Positions 1 to 9,854 are shown, numbered from the stretch's first letter. The stretch is DNA of 64,000 bases from an uncultured Elusimicrobia bacterium (GCA_903873295.1 CAIQNV010000156.1:19671-83670); one strand, 5' to 3'. The notes: generated by a model from the sequence alone, not told the origin. Numbers and translations are program-made.

Positions 1-861
1 AAGCGGGCCGAGGCCGCCGTGCCGGTGAAAACTTTCAGGACCGCGCTGCTGCAGCCCTCCATAGATCTTTACGCCAAGTGGGACGCCGCCGAGGCCGGGA
101 ATATAAAGACAAATATCGAAGGCCTGCTGGCCGGAGCGCGGGGCGCCGACCTGGTGGTGTGGCCGGAGAACGCTCTGCCCTGCTGGATAGACGAGCAGGA
201 GTGTTACGCCTGGCTTAAGGCGGCCGTCTCTTCCGGGGCCGCCGCCGGCAGCTTTGTCGGCTCGGTTTCAAAAGGCGGCGGGCGGCGCGTCTCCGCTTTT
301 CTGCTGGACGAGAAAGGGAACATCACTGCCTCCTATGACAAGCGCCAGCTGGTGCCGTTCGGAGAGTATGTGCCGTTCAGGGAGTTCCTCGGTAAATACA
401 TCCGGCCGGTGGCCGCGCTCGGGGAGTTCGTTCCCGGGGAGGAAGAGCAGAAGCTGCCGGAGTTTAAAGAAACTAAAATAGGGACCGCCATCTGCTACGA
501 ATCCGTCTTTCCATATCTCTTTGCCGGAGACACCCGCGGCGGGGCCGGGGTTTTCGTCAACATCACCAACGACGGCTGGTACCTGGATACGGCGGCGCCC
601 TACCAGCATTTCATCGCCAATATTTTCAGGGCGGTAGAGAACAGGCGCACGGTCGCGCGCGCCGCCAACAACGGCATTTCCGCGGTGATAGACCCCTGGG
701 GCAGGGTGCTGGCAAGAACCGCGCTCAACGAGCGGACGGTCCTTTCGGCGGCGGCGCCGGTCTACGCGGAGCAGGCCGCCTTCCCGTTTTCCGGCGACTG
801 GCCGGCCTGGGCGGCCCTCCTTATAATTTCGGCCTTCCTGCTGGCCCTGATCTTCATCTGA
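1..861 (+). CDS. lnt: Apolipoprotein N-acyltransferase, C-terminal part (5' end outside window)
   Basis: Carbon-nitrogen hydrolase motifs VVWPENALP, KRQLVPFGEYVPFR, GTAICYES, NITNDGWY; C-terminal hydrophobic helix; frame open to base 1. Confidence 0.85.
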   Translation, partial: KRAEAAVPVKTFRTALLQPSIDLYAKWDAAEAGNIKTNIEGLLAGARGADLVVWPENALPCWIDEQECYAWLKAAVSSGAAAGSFVGSVSKGGGRRVSAFLLDEKGNITASYDKRQLVPFGEYVPFREFLGKYIRPVAALGEFVPGEEEQKLPEFKETKIGTAICYESVFPYLFAGDTRGGAGVFVNITNDGWYLDTAAPYQHFIANIFRAVENRRTVARAANNGISAVIDPWGRVLARTALNERTVLSAAAPVYAEQAAFPFSGDWPAWAALLIISAFLLALIFI

Positions 862-1754
862 TGAAAATAGTTTTTTCTAAATACTACACGGCGAGGACGC
901 CGGGACACGTTTTCAGGTCGGACAAATTCGAGGCCGCGCTGGAGCTGCTTTTGAAAGAGGGAGCGGTCTTAAAAAAAGACATACTCTCGCCGGCGGCCCC
1001 GTCTAAGGCGGACTTGCTGCTGGCGCACAGCCCGGTCTGGGCCGATAAAAACCTGAGGTTTAAATTCAGCGCGGAGGACGGGGCCCGGGCCGAATTGCGG
1101 ATAACCCGCGGCGTGGCGCGGGCGCATTTAATGAACGTCGGCGGCACTATCCTGGCGGCGCGCCTGGCGCTTGAGAGCGGCATAGGCATAAACTGCGGCG
1201 GCGGCGCCCATCACGCGTTCGGTGACCACGGCGAGGGTTTCTGCCTTTTGAACGATATCGCCGTCGCGGTGAAAAAACTTTTTAAAGAGCGGCTTATCAA
1301 GCGCGCTTTGGTGATAGACCTGGACGCCCACCAGGGGAACGGCACCGCCTCCATCTTCAGGGGCGACAGGCGGGTTTTCACCTTCTCGATGCACGGGGCG
1401 GAGCTCTACCCGGTGAAGAAAGAAAAAAGTTCGCTCGATATAGAGCTGCGTCCCGGCACCGGGGATGCGGCCTATCTGGCCGCGCTCGGGCGCGAGCTGC
1501 CCCGCGCTCTGGACGGCTTCAGGCCCGATTTCGCCGTGTATGTCGCCGGGGCCGACGTCTACCGGCGCGACCTGCTGGGCGGGCTGGGGCTTACGATGGG
1601 CGGCATCAGGAGGCGCGACGCTTTAGTTTTCGGCGCCTGCCGCGCCCGCCGCGTGCCGGCGGCGCTGGTGCTGAGCGGCGGCTACGCTAAAAAATTTTCC
1701 GAGACCGTCCGCATCCACGCGAACACCATAAAAGAAGCCCTGCGCTTCGCTTAA
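861..1754 (+). CDS. Histone deacetylase family protein
   Basis: GGGAHHAFGDHGEGFCLLNDIAVA, DLDAHQGNGTA, GADVYRRDLLGGLGLT motifs; start overlaps lnt stop. Confidence 0.88.
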   Translation: MKIVFSKYYTARTPGHVFRSDKFEAALELLLKEGAVLKKDILSPAAPSKADLLLAHSPVWADKNLRFKFSAEDGARAELRITRGVARAHLMNVGGTILAARLALESGIGINCGGGAHHAFGDHGEGFCLLNDIAVAVKKLFKERLIKRALVIDLDAHQGNGTASIFRGDRRVFTFSMHGAELYPVKKEKSSLDIELRPGTGDAAYLAALGRELPRALDGFRPDFAVYVAGADVYRRDLLGGLGLTMGGIRRRDALVFGACRARRVPAALVLSGGYAKKFSETVRIHANTIKEALRFA

Positions 1755-1756
1755 CG

Positions 1757-1965
1757 GGCTTTTGGGTTTAGCCCGGTGACAAGGCCGGTCATGGGGTTGC
1801 CCATTCCGCCGCGCAGGAACCGTTGCGCGGTTCCCCCCGAAGCGGGGCCCCCCTCCCCAAAGCGGCTCCAGGGCAACCCCATGCCCGGCCCGCGGCTGTT
1901 TTACCTCCGGCTAGCGCAGTTTTATATCCAACTACCGGGTATTTACCCACGGGGAGCCAGATAGT
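1757..1965. repeat. Dispersed hairpin-rich element, copy 1 (diverged ends)
   Basis: Identical ~79-nt core to 36.9 kb copy; imperfect IR 1783-1802 / 1871-1890 plus inner hairpins GGAACCG..CGGTTCC and CCCCGaagCGGGG. Confidence 0.8.
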
Positions 1966-2116
1966 TTGAAATCAATTACAAATTAAGCGGCCGCGCTTTG
2001 GGCTGCGAGGTATGCTTTGCGGGCTAAGGTTTTTGCGGGAAACAGCGGATATCTTTAATAGATAATGCCGCGCTTTGCCGCGGCCGGAAAATTGCGGTTT
2101 GGAATGGGGGGATATA

Positions 2117-3892
2117 ATGTCTAAGAGAAATAGAAAGAAGCATGAGGAACTCAGAGTGAGCGCGCCCGCCGGGCTGCCGCCCGCCGCGCGCGAAGGCGGG
2201 GGGGGGCTTTCTCTGGCGGATCTGGAGGCTTATAATAATCTCGAGGCTACGCAGCGGGCGGAAGGCCTTAAGCGCCTGGGCATCTTCGAGGAGGACCCCG
2301 CGATACTCGGCATCCTCACCAAAAGCCATTTTGTGATCCCGGGAAAGACGCGCTTTGAGTGCCAGCGCTGCGGCGAGTGCTGCCGGTACGCGCGCAAGGT
2401 GGGGCAGCTCACCTATGAACCCTGTCTTTTCCTGACCGGGGAGAACACCTGCGCCAAGCACGACGAGAGGTACCTGGTCTGCAAATGGTTCCCCTACTGG
2501 ATCTACAACAGCCCCCGCTTCGGGCCTATGCTGACCGTAAAGCCCTACTGCACCGGCTTCGGCAAAGGCGCGCTGGTCGACTGCCGCGAGACGATAGAGC
2601 GGATAGCCGGGCTGGCCTCCGAGGAAAAGAGAGACGATGACGGCGCTTTTGTGATACACGAGGTGCTGTTCGTGCCGGGGCGCTGGGACTGGGCCTTCCC
2701 CTCCAAAGACAATGTGGACGCGCTGATGAGCTATATCATGCGGGAGCGGCTGCGCTCCACCGCGGGCCGGCCCGCGCCGCTGTCGGTAGAGAAAAAAGAC
2801 GAGGTGCACTACGCCCACCACTATACCTCAGGGCTCCTGGGAAGCATCAACTCCCCGCTTATCACCGTAAACGAGGACGGCGTAGTGACCGATGCCAACG
2901 AGGCGGCCGCCGGGCTCTTCAAGCGGGACCGCGCCGCGCTGATAGGCAGGCCGTTCTCCTCGTTCTTTGTTAACCATGACCGGGTGGCCGCCAGCCTTAC
3001 GTCCTGCCTCTCCCACGGCAAGGAGACGGCCTCTCCCCAGAGGCTGCGGCTCCCGGACGAGACGACCCTGCCGGTGCTGCTTAACGGTGTGGTGTTCCGC
3101 GACCGCAGCGACGGCCTCGTGCACGGCTCGCTCGTCTGCGTCAGCCCGGTGTCGGCGGCCGTTTTTTCCGACGTCAGCCATTCGCGCACTTACGCCCGCG
3201 GCCTGCTGGAGGCCAGCCTGGACGCGCTGATGGTGATAGACCACGACGGGGCGATCACGGACGTGAACGAGGAGCTGGTGAAGATCACGGGGCGCAGCCG
3301 GGTAAGCCTGACCGGCTCTTTATTCAAAGACCTGTTCGCGGACGCGGATAAAGCGCAGCGCGGGGTGGCTGTCACCTTCAGGGACGACAGCGTGCGCGCT
3401 TATGAGCTTGATCTGCGCGATATCAACGGGGAAATTATCCCCGTCTCCTTTAACGCGACGGTTTACCGGGACGCGGAGGGGGTGGCGCAGGGCATTTTTG
3501 CGGCCGCCCGCGACATCCGCGAAAGGCGCAAGCTGATCCAGGACCTGGAGGACGCGAAGAACTACGCCAGGGGCCTGATAGAATGCTGCATGGACCTGAT
3601 GGTCACCATCAGCCGGGACGGGGTTATCACCGACGTTAATAAGGCCGCCTGCGAACTGACGGGCGTGCCGCGCGAAGGGCTTATCGGCGCCGCGTTCAAA
3701 GCCTTCTTCGACGAGCCGGAGAAGGCGCGGCAGGGAGTGGAGCGCACTTTTACCAAAGGGGAGGTGCGCGGGTATGAAATGAACCTGCTGGACGCGCGGC
3801 AGCGTAAAATACCGGTATCCTTCAACGCGTCGCTGTACCGCGATTCCCGCGGCGCCGTACAGGGGGTTTTTGCGGTCGCAAGGGTTAAGTAG
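2117..3892 (+). CDS. YkgJ-type CxxCxxCC (Zn/Fe-chelating) domain fused to three PAS domains, no output domain
   Basis: FECQRCGECCRYARK...CLFLTGENTCAKHDERYLVCKWFPYW; three PAS repeats (INSPLITVNEDGVVTDANEAA, SLDALMVIDHDGAITDVNEE, CMDLMVTISRDGVITDVNKA). Confidence 0.8.
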   Translation: MSKRNRKKHEELRVSAPAGLPPAAREGGGGLSLADLEAYNNLEATQRAEGLKRLGIFEEDPAILGILTKSHFVIPGKTRFECQRCGECCRYARKVGQLTYEPCLFLTGENTCAKHDERYLVCKWFPYWIYNSPRFGPMLTVKPYCTGFGKGALVDCRETIERIAGLASEEKRDDDGAFVIHEVLFVPGRWDWAFPSKDNVDALMSYIMRERLRSTAGRPAPLSVEKKDEVHYAHHYTSGLLGSINSPLITVNEDGVVTDANEAAAGLFKRDRAALIGRPFSSFFVNHDRVAASLTSCLSHGKETASPQRLRLPDETTLPVLLNGVVFRDRSDGLVHGSLVCVSPVSAAVFSDVSHSRTYARGLLEASLDALMVIDHDGAITDVNEELVKITGRSRVSLTGSLFKDLFADADKAQRGVAVTFRDDSVRAYELDLRDINGEIIPVSFNATVYRDAEGVAQGIFAAARDIRERRKLIQDLEDAKNYARGLIECCMDLMVTISRDGVITDVNKAACELTGVPREGLIGAAFKAFFDEPEKARQGVERTFTKGEVRGYEMNLLDARQRKIPVSFNASLYRDSRGAVQGVFAVARVK

Positions 3893-4011
3893 CGGCGCGC
3901 GGAGCCTGGCTTGAGAAAAAAATGAGTATTTCTTGAGCAAAGGCGGGGGGGAATTCTGCGGATAACCAGTGTGGCAGACCCCGGAGCAAGTCATAAAAGG
4001 GTGCTAAAAGA

Positions 4012-5895
4012 ATGAAACTAAACTTTATCATAGCTACAGACGCCGCGGAGTATTCAGCCGGGGCGGCGGCGCGCCTGCGCGGCGCGGGGCTGGATTTTTC
4101 CTGCTCCACGGCCGCTACCCCGGAGGAGTTTAAAAGCCTGGCCGCGGCGCCGGCGCCGGACCTGATCATCCTCGATTACGGACTGAAGTCCTGGGACGGG
4201 AAAGCGGCCCTTAAGGCGGCGGGGGAAACCTTTCCCGAGACGCCCTGCGTGGTCATAGCGGAAGGCTGCGGGGAAGAGGAACTGGTCGAATTGTTCAAAG
4301 ACCGCGCCGCCGGCTATCTTTCAAAAGCTCCCCTGGAGAAGCTCGTCCAGGCCGTGTCGGGGGCGCTCGCCGCCGGCAAAAGCGTTTCTCCGCGGCTTCC
4401 CGCTATGGTCTATTTCTGCGAGGCCGACGAGAAAGGCGCCTGGTCCGGAGTGGAGGGCGATATAGAGGCGGTTTCCGGCTACAAAAAAGAGGATTTTTCG
4501 CGCAACCCGCTGCTTTGGTCGGCTAAAGTAAATCCCGAAGACCTGAAGATCATTTCTCAGCGGCTGCCGGCCTTGCTGGCCGCCGGGCACTTTGAGTGCG
4601 AATACCGCTGGCTCAAAGCCAACGGAGCGTACCGCTGGTTCCTGGATAAGCAGAGCCTGGAGGTCAAGCAGGACGGGAAGCCGCTGCGGATAACCGGCGT
4701 GCTGGTGGACATCACCGAAACAAAAAAAGCCGAGAGCAGGCTGAGCAGCGAGAAGAGAATGGAATCGGTGGGCAGGCTGGCCGGCGGGCTGGCGCACGAT
4801 TTTCACAATTTGCTCAGCTCGGTGCTGGGCTACAGCACGCTGATGCTGGGCAATATGGGAGCGGAAGATCCGCTGCGCGAGGATCTGAATGAAATTTACA
4901 AGGCGGCGGAAAAAGCGGTGGTCCTGACCCGCCAGCTGCTGGTGTTCAGCAAGAAGCAAGCTTATCAGCCGCAGCTCCTCGATCTCAACTCCGTTTTCTC
5001 CGGCATGCAGACGATGATGCGCCAGCTCATGCGCGACGATATCAGGGGCGTTTCCGATATGGCGGAGGGGCTCCCGGCTTTAAAAGCGGACCTGGTGCAG
5101 CTGGAACAGGTGCTGATAGGGCTGACCATGAATGTCTGCGATATGATCCCGCCCGGCGGCACGCTTACGGTGAGCACCAGGGCGGCCGACGTGGGCCCGG
5201 AGTACTGCAAGGGCGTTCCCGGAGCCGCGCCCGGCTCCTTTATACAGCTCAGCGTCAGCGGCACGGGCAAGGCCATGGACAGCGAAAGCCTGGAAAGGAT
5301 CTTCGAGCCCTATGCCCCGGCCTCCGGAGAGCGGCGGGGAGCCACGCTCGCGCTGCCGGCGATCTACGGCATAGTCAGGCAGCACGGCGGCTGGATCACG
5401 GCCAAGAGCGAGCCGGAAGCGGGCACTATTTTTGAGGTTTATCTGCCGGTGCTGGCGGCGGAGACCGCGCCGGCCGCCGAGGCCGGGCTGGCGCCGGTCG
5501 TGCGCAAAATAGGCGGCAACGGCGAGAGGATACTGCTGGTGGAAGACGAAGAGGCCCTCCGGAAGTTCGTGGGCAGGGTGCTGCGGGAGAACGGCTATAC
5601 GGTGTTCGCCGCCGGCAGCGTGAAAGAAACCCTGGAGATCTTCCGCAAAGAGAAGGGGAATTTCCACCTGGTCTTCACGGACGTGGTCCTGCCCGACAAG
5701 ACCGGGGTGCAGCTGGCCGAGGAGCTGCTCGCGCTTAAGCCCACGCTGAAGATAATTTTCAACAGCGGCTATATAAACGAGAAGTCGCAGTGGCCGGCCA
5801 TACAGCAGAAAGGGTTGAAATTCCTGCAGAAGCCCTACACCATACACAATATGCTTACGGCTATTAAGGAAGTAATAAAGCGGCCGGAAGTGTGA
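4012..5895 (+). CDS. Hybrid sensor protein REC-PAS-HisKA-HATPase(degenerate)-REC
   Basis: LIILDYGL receiver, PAS, H-box GGLAHDFHNLLSSVLGY, C-terminal receiver RILLVEDEEALRKFVGRVLRENGY. Confidence 0.82.
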   Translation: MKLNFIIATDAAEYSAGAAARLRGAGLDFSCSTAATPEEFKSLAAAPAPDLIILDYGLKSWDGKAALKAAGETFPETPCVVIAEGCGEEELVELFKDRAAGYLSKAPLEKLVQAVSGALAAGKSVSPRLPAMVYFCEADEKGAWSGVEGDIEAVSGYKKEDFSRNPLLWSAKVNPEDLKIISQRLPALLAAGHFECEYRWLKANGAYRWFLDKQSLEVKQDGKPLRITGVLVDITETKKAESRLSSEKRMESVGRLAGGLAHDFHNLLSSVLGYSTLMLGNMGAEDPLREDLNEIYKAAEKAVVLTRQLLVFSKKQAYQPQLLDLNSVFSGMQTMMRQLMRDDIRGVSDMAEGLPALKADLVQLEQVLIGLTMNVCDMIPPGGTLTVSTRAADVGPEYCKGVPGAAPGSFIQLSVSGTGKAMDSESLERIFEPYAPASGERRGATLALPAIYGIVRQHGGWITAKSEPEAGTIFEVYLPVLAAETAPAAEAGLAPVVRKIGGNGERILLVEDEEALRKFVGRVLRENGYTVFAAGSVKETLEIFRKEKGNFHLVFTDVVLPDKTGVQLAEELLALKPTLKIIFNSGYINEKSQWPAIQQKGLKFLQKPYTIHNMLTAIKEVIKRPEV

Positions 5896-6001
5896 GCCGG
5901 AGAGCGGGCCGGCTCTTCAGGCGGGCGGAAGCGGGTAAAGGTATAACGCCGCGCGGCGGATAGTAAAATGGCTGTCCGCGGGCGCCAGCAGAAGGAAAAT
6001 T

Positions 6002-7225
6002 ATGAGAATAAGCTACCTCTTGCCGGATCTGGGTTTCACGGGCGGAAGCCAGGTCATCTACCAGTTCATGGAGCGGCTCTCCATGCGCGATCATGAGGTT
6101 TTCCTTGTCACCCCCGGCGGCCGCATTCAGTGGCAGCCGGGCATGGCGGCGCTTATAAATTCCCGCAGGAACGATCCCGCTTTTGAAAGCGTCTCGGGCG
6201 AGCTTTTCGCGGATATGGACCTGGCGGCGGTCGACGACATGGCCCGCACCAAGCTCGGGATAGATTCCGGGCCCCTCGCCATCTCCTCGCTGGTCACTTC
6301 CTCCCTGACGGAGGGCCTGCTTAAGCACTGGCCGCCGTCGGACATCACCGTCGCCACCCACAATTTCACGGCCAACGCCGCCTTTCACCTGATGGACCGG
6401 ACGCTGTCCTTCTATCACATCCAGGCCTACGAGGAGCTGTTCTCCTACAACTCCTGCCTGCAGAAGCTGGCCCGCATGACCTATTTCCTGCCGCTGCGCC
6501 CCATGGCCAATTCAACCTGGATAGCGAAGCGCGTAAGCGAGCTTACCGGCCGGCCGTGCAAGCTGCTATGCCCCGGGATAGACACCCGTATCTTCAGGCC
6601 GTTCGCCGAGCACGCAGATAAATATGACCGCGCCGGGGAGTTCCGGGTCATCAGCTGCCATTCCGCCGCGCCGCACAAAGGCTGGAAGGACGCGGTCACA
6701 GCCATGAAGATAGTCGCGGCCGGGAGCGGCAGGAAGGTGAAATGGGTGATTTTCGGCGGCCGGCCCGACCCGGTGGAAGGGCTGGAGATCGAGTTCCACG
6801 GGAAAATCTTCGGCAGCGAGCTCGCCCGCCTGTATTCAGGCTGCCACGTCTGCCTGGTGACGTCCTGGTTCGAATCTTTTCCGCTGCCGCCGCTGGAGGC
6901 CATGGCCACCGGCACGGCGGTCGTCTCCACGCCTATCGGCACCGAGGACTACGCTTTCGACGGTAAGAACGCGCTGACCGCGCCTTCAAAAAACCCGCAG
7001 GCTATGGGCCTGGCGCTGCTGCGGCTCGCGGAAAGCCCGGCGCTGTGCTTCGCGCTTACGGAGGCGGGGATCCAGACCGCGGCCCGGTTCGGCTGGGATA
7101 ACGCCGTGAAAAGACTGGAAATAATGTTCGCCGAGGCTGTCGATGATTCTTCGAACAACAGGTTCTCCAAGCTGATGGCCGAGCTCGCTCCCGGCCTGAA
7201 AGCCGCCGCCGGGCGCGTTAAATAA
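6002..7225 (+). CDS. Glycosyltransferase family 4
   Basis: SYLLPDLGFTGGSQVIYQF N-terminus; SWFESFPLPPLEAMATGTAVVSTPIGTEDYA GT-B C-terminal motif. Confidence 0.85.
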   Translation: MRISYLLPDLGFTGGSQVIYQFMERLSMRDHEVFLVTPGGRIQWQPGMAALINSRRNDPAFESVSGELFADMDLAAVDDMARTKLGIDSGPLAISSLVTSSLTEGLLKHWPPSDITVATHNFTANAAFHLMDRTLSFYHIQAYEELFSYNSCLQKLARMTYFLPLRPMANSTWIAKRVSELTGRPCKLLCPGIDTRIFRPFAEHADKYDRAGEFRVISCHSAAPHKGWKDAVTAMKIVAAGSGRKVKWVIFGGRPDPVEGLEIEFHGKIFGSELARLYSGCHVCLVTSWFESFPLPPLEAMATGTAVVSTPIGTEDYAFDGKNALTAPSKNPQAMGLALLRLAESPALCFALTEAGIQTAARFGWDNAVKRLEIMFAEAVDDSSNNRFSKLMAELAPGLKAAAGRVK

Positions 7226-7257
7226 AAAGATCAGTTCTCAGGGCGGGAAGACTGCTT

Positions 7258-7962
7258 ATGCCGCAAAAGATCCTTGTGGTGGACGACGAGCGCAATATGG
7301 TACAGGTGCTCCGGCGCTATCTGGACGGGCACGCCTTCGCGACCATAGCCTCCGACAACGCTTCCGACGCGCTGATGCTGGCGCGGGAGGGACATCCCGA
7401 CCTTATCCTCTCCGACGCCGATATGCCCGGCCTCGACGGCCCGGCTTTCTGCCGCGCGGTAAAAGGGGACGCAGCCCTCTGCGGCATACCTTTCCTTATA
7501 ATGTCCGGGCAGCGGGTGAAAGAGTCTGATATCCTGTCCGGCTACGAGGGCGGCGCGGACGATTATCTGCTGAAACCTTTCTCTCTGCCCGTGATGCTGG
7601 CAAAGATCCGCACCGCCCTGAGGAACAGCGGGCCGGGCAGAAGCGCGGCGCGCTGCCTGCCGGCTCTCGGGCTGGAGCTCGACCGCGAGGGGCGGACGGC
7701 GCGCGCGGGCGGGAAGCTGCTAAAGCTGACCCGGAAGGAATTCGACCTGCTCGACCTGCTCATCAACAAGGCCGGCCGGGTGCTGAGCACCGCTTTCCTG
7801 CTTGAAAATGTCTGGGGCTACGACACCGCCGATTATAACGACCCCCACACGGTGGAGGTGCACATCTCCCAGCTCAGACGCAAACTGGGTCCGGCCGCAG
7901 CCTCCAGGCTGGTCACCGTGACCGGCTACGGCTATAAGCTGGAGATCCAGGAAAAACGGTAA
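7258..7962 (+). CDS. OmpR-family response regulator
   Basis: ILVVDDERN, DLILSDADMPGLDG, DDYLLKPFSLPVM receiver plus winged helix LTRKEFDLLDLLINKAGRVLS...VEVHISQLRRKLG. Confidence 0.9.
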   Translation: MPQKILVVDDERNMVQVLRRYLDGHAFATIASDNASDALMLAREGHPDLILSDADMPGLDGPAFCRAVKGDAALCGIPFLIMSGQRVKESDILSGYEGGADDYLLKPFSLPVMLAKIRTALRNSGPGRSAARCLPALGLELDREGRTARAGGKLLKLTRKEFDLLDLLINKAGRVLSTAFLLENVWGYDTADYNDPHTVEVHISQLRRKLGPAAASRLVTVTGYGYKLEIQEKR

Positions 7963-7987
7963 CTGCCCGGCGGCCGCAAGGACAGTT

Positions 7988-8350
7988 ATGAAAATTTTAA
8001 TCGCAGAAGATGACCTGGCCTCCCGCAGCACTTTGACTGCTTTTCTGGGAAAAAGGGGCTACGACATAACTGCCGTGCCCGACGGGCAGTCGGCCTGGGA
8101 GCTGCTGCAGCGCGACAGGTCCTTCGACCTGGCGCTGCTGGACTGGAATATGCCCGGCCTGGACGGAGTGGACGTGTGCCGGAATATTAAAACAAAGCTG
8201 AAAGATTCCTATACCTACGTTATTGTCCTGACCTCTAAGAACAAGACCTCCGAGATCGTGGAAGCTTTTAATGCCGGAGCCGACGATTATATCTCGAAGC
8301 CGCCGGACATGGCGGTCCTGTGCGCCCGCATCGACGCCGGCCTGGATGGC
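7988..8350 (+). CDS. CheY-like receiver protein; native 3' end lost, ORF stays open antisense to the kinase until 9622
   Basis: MKILIAEDDLASRS, LALLDWNMPGLDGVDVCR, GADDYISKPPDMAVLCARIDAGL; downstream sequence is antisense of the 9712->8351 kinase. Confidence 0.75.
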
Positions 8351-9712
8351 CTCTTCGAAAGAGAAGGCGGGCAGGTAGATGGTGAAGGTGGTGCCTTTGC
8401 CGTACTCGCTGCCGACGGTGATAAACCCGTCGTGCTGGCGGATTATGCCGTACACCGTGGACAGGCCCAGCCCGGTGCCTTTCCCCAGCTCTTTGGTGGT
8501 GTAGAAGGGCTCGAAGACGTGGCTGAGGACTTCGCGGGTCATCCCCGCCCCGGTGTCCGTAATAGTGAGTGTGATGAAATTCCCGGGCCTGGCCTCAGAC
8601 GAGACGCTGCGGCAGGAATCGCCCAGCGCCGTGCTGCCGGTGTTTATGGTCAGGGTCCCGCCGCCGGGCATGGCGTCGCGCGCGTTCACTACCAGATTCA
8701 TTATAACCTGCTCCACCTGGCCGGGGTCCGCCTTAATGTCGGCCAGGTTCTCCTTCGCGCGGGTCACCAGCACTATGTCCTCGCCGATTATGCGGCGCAG
8801 GAATTTCTCCATGTCGTACACCAGCCGGTCCAGGCGCAGGACCCTGGGCTGGAGCGGCTGCTTGCGGCTGAAGGCGAGCAGCTGCCGGGTAAGCGACGCC
8901 GCCCTTTCGCCGGCCTTCTGTATCTCGTTTATATCGGCGCGGATATTCTCGTCGTTGGTGACGGTTTCCAGCAGGAAGGAGCTGTAGCCGAGGATCACGC
9001 CTATCAGGTTGTTGAAATCGTGCGCGATGCCGCCCGCGAGCCTGCCTACCGCCTCCATCTTCTGGGACTGGATGAACTGCGCCTCCAGGTGCTTGCGCTC
9101 GGTTATGTCCTCTCCGGAAAGGATAAGGCCGCAGACGGCGTCTTTCTCGTCCCTGAGGACCACATTGTTCCACAGTATGGAGCGCTCCGCTCCCGAAGCG
9201 CGCAGCAGCGGCGACTCCGCGCTTTCCGCTTCGAAGCTGCCGCTGTCCATCAGGCGTCTGAAGGCCTCGCAGGCGGCTTCCCGGTTCCTCTCGGGAATAA
9301 AGCCGGCGAACCAGTTCCGGCCGAGGATGTCCTCCCGGGGCTTTTCAAGGATCTCGCACCCTTTGCGGTTTATCAGGGAGATGGCGCCCGCGGTGTCCAG
9401 CACCAGCAGGATCACTCCGGCCACGTCCAGGTATTTCTGTATCTGGTTCTTCTCTCGGAGCAGGGCCTTGGCGTTCTTGATCTGCTCGGTCCTCGAGCGC
9501 AGCTCCATCGCGTTCTTCGCCAGCCCGTTAGAGAACTGCATCAGCGCCATAAAGTCGTCCAGCTGCTTCACGGCCTGATCGCGCGCTTTGCCCAAAAATT
9601 CCTTTTCCGCCCTGGCGGCTGAAAGCTCGGTTTTGCAGCCGGCGCTCCCGTTCCCGGGGCCCGCGGCGGCGCAGCAGCAATCAGGTGTGTTAAGGTTTTC
9701 TTTTTCTATCAT
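7997..9712 (-). CDS. PAS-containing sensor histidine kinase with canonical HATPase; kinase-like sequence ends about 8351, remainder is antisense of the receiver gene
   Basis: PAS (LDVAGVILLVLDTAGAISLINRKG), H-box GGIAHDFNNLIGVILGYS, N-box NLVVNARDAMPGGG, DTGAGM, GKGTGLGLSTVYGI. Confidence 0.8.
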   Translation of the reverse strand: MIEKENLNTPDCCCAAAGPGNGSAGCKTELSAARAEKEFLGKARDQAVKQLDDFMALMQFSNGLAKNAMELRSRTEQIKNAKALLREKNQIQKYLDVAGVILLVLDTAGAISLINRKGCEILEKPREDILGRNWFAGFIPERNREAACEAFRRLMDSGSFEAESAESPLLRASGAERSILWNNVVLRDEKDAVCGLILSGEDITERKHLEAQFIQSQKMEAVGRLAGGIAHDFNNLIGVILGYSSFLLETVTNDENIRADINEIQKAGERAASLTRQLLAFSRKQPLQPRVLRLDRLVYDMEKFLRRIIGEDIVLVTRAKENLADIKADPGQVEQVIMNLVVNARDAMPGGGTLTINTGSTALGDSCRSVSSEARPGNFITLTITDTGAGMTREVLSHVFEPFYTTKELGKGTGLGLSTVYGIIRQHDGFITVGSEYGKGTTFTIYLPAFSFEEAIQAGVDAGAQDRHVRRLRDIIVGSGIKSFHDLGGLVLRGQDNNVGIGIFQLCFNIPAHVHSVQAGHIPVQQRQVEGPVALQQLPGRLPVGHGSYVVAPFSQKSSQSAAGGQVIFCD

Positions 9713-9854
9713 TGATGTCTATCTCCATCGCGCCATCCGGCAGATAAGTTATCCGCCGAATTGAGGGAAAATTGAGGCGGTACTGAAATATATCTTATGC
9801 GGGAGGAGTATACTTTAACCAGCGCCGGTCGTCTCAGCACGGAAAAGAGGTTCT

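Noticed and set aside
1776-1964. 62-aa ORF in the 1.8 kb repeat (and a similar 66-aa one at 36923)
   Set aside because: ORFs arise from the conserved hairpin core; no start signals and diverged C-termini.
8351-9622. Treating the + strand 544-aa ORF as one long fusion protein
   Set aside because: Residues after about 121 are antisense of a canonical kinase; explained better by an inversion joining two 3' ends.
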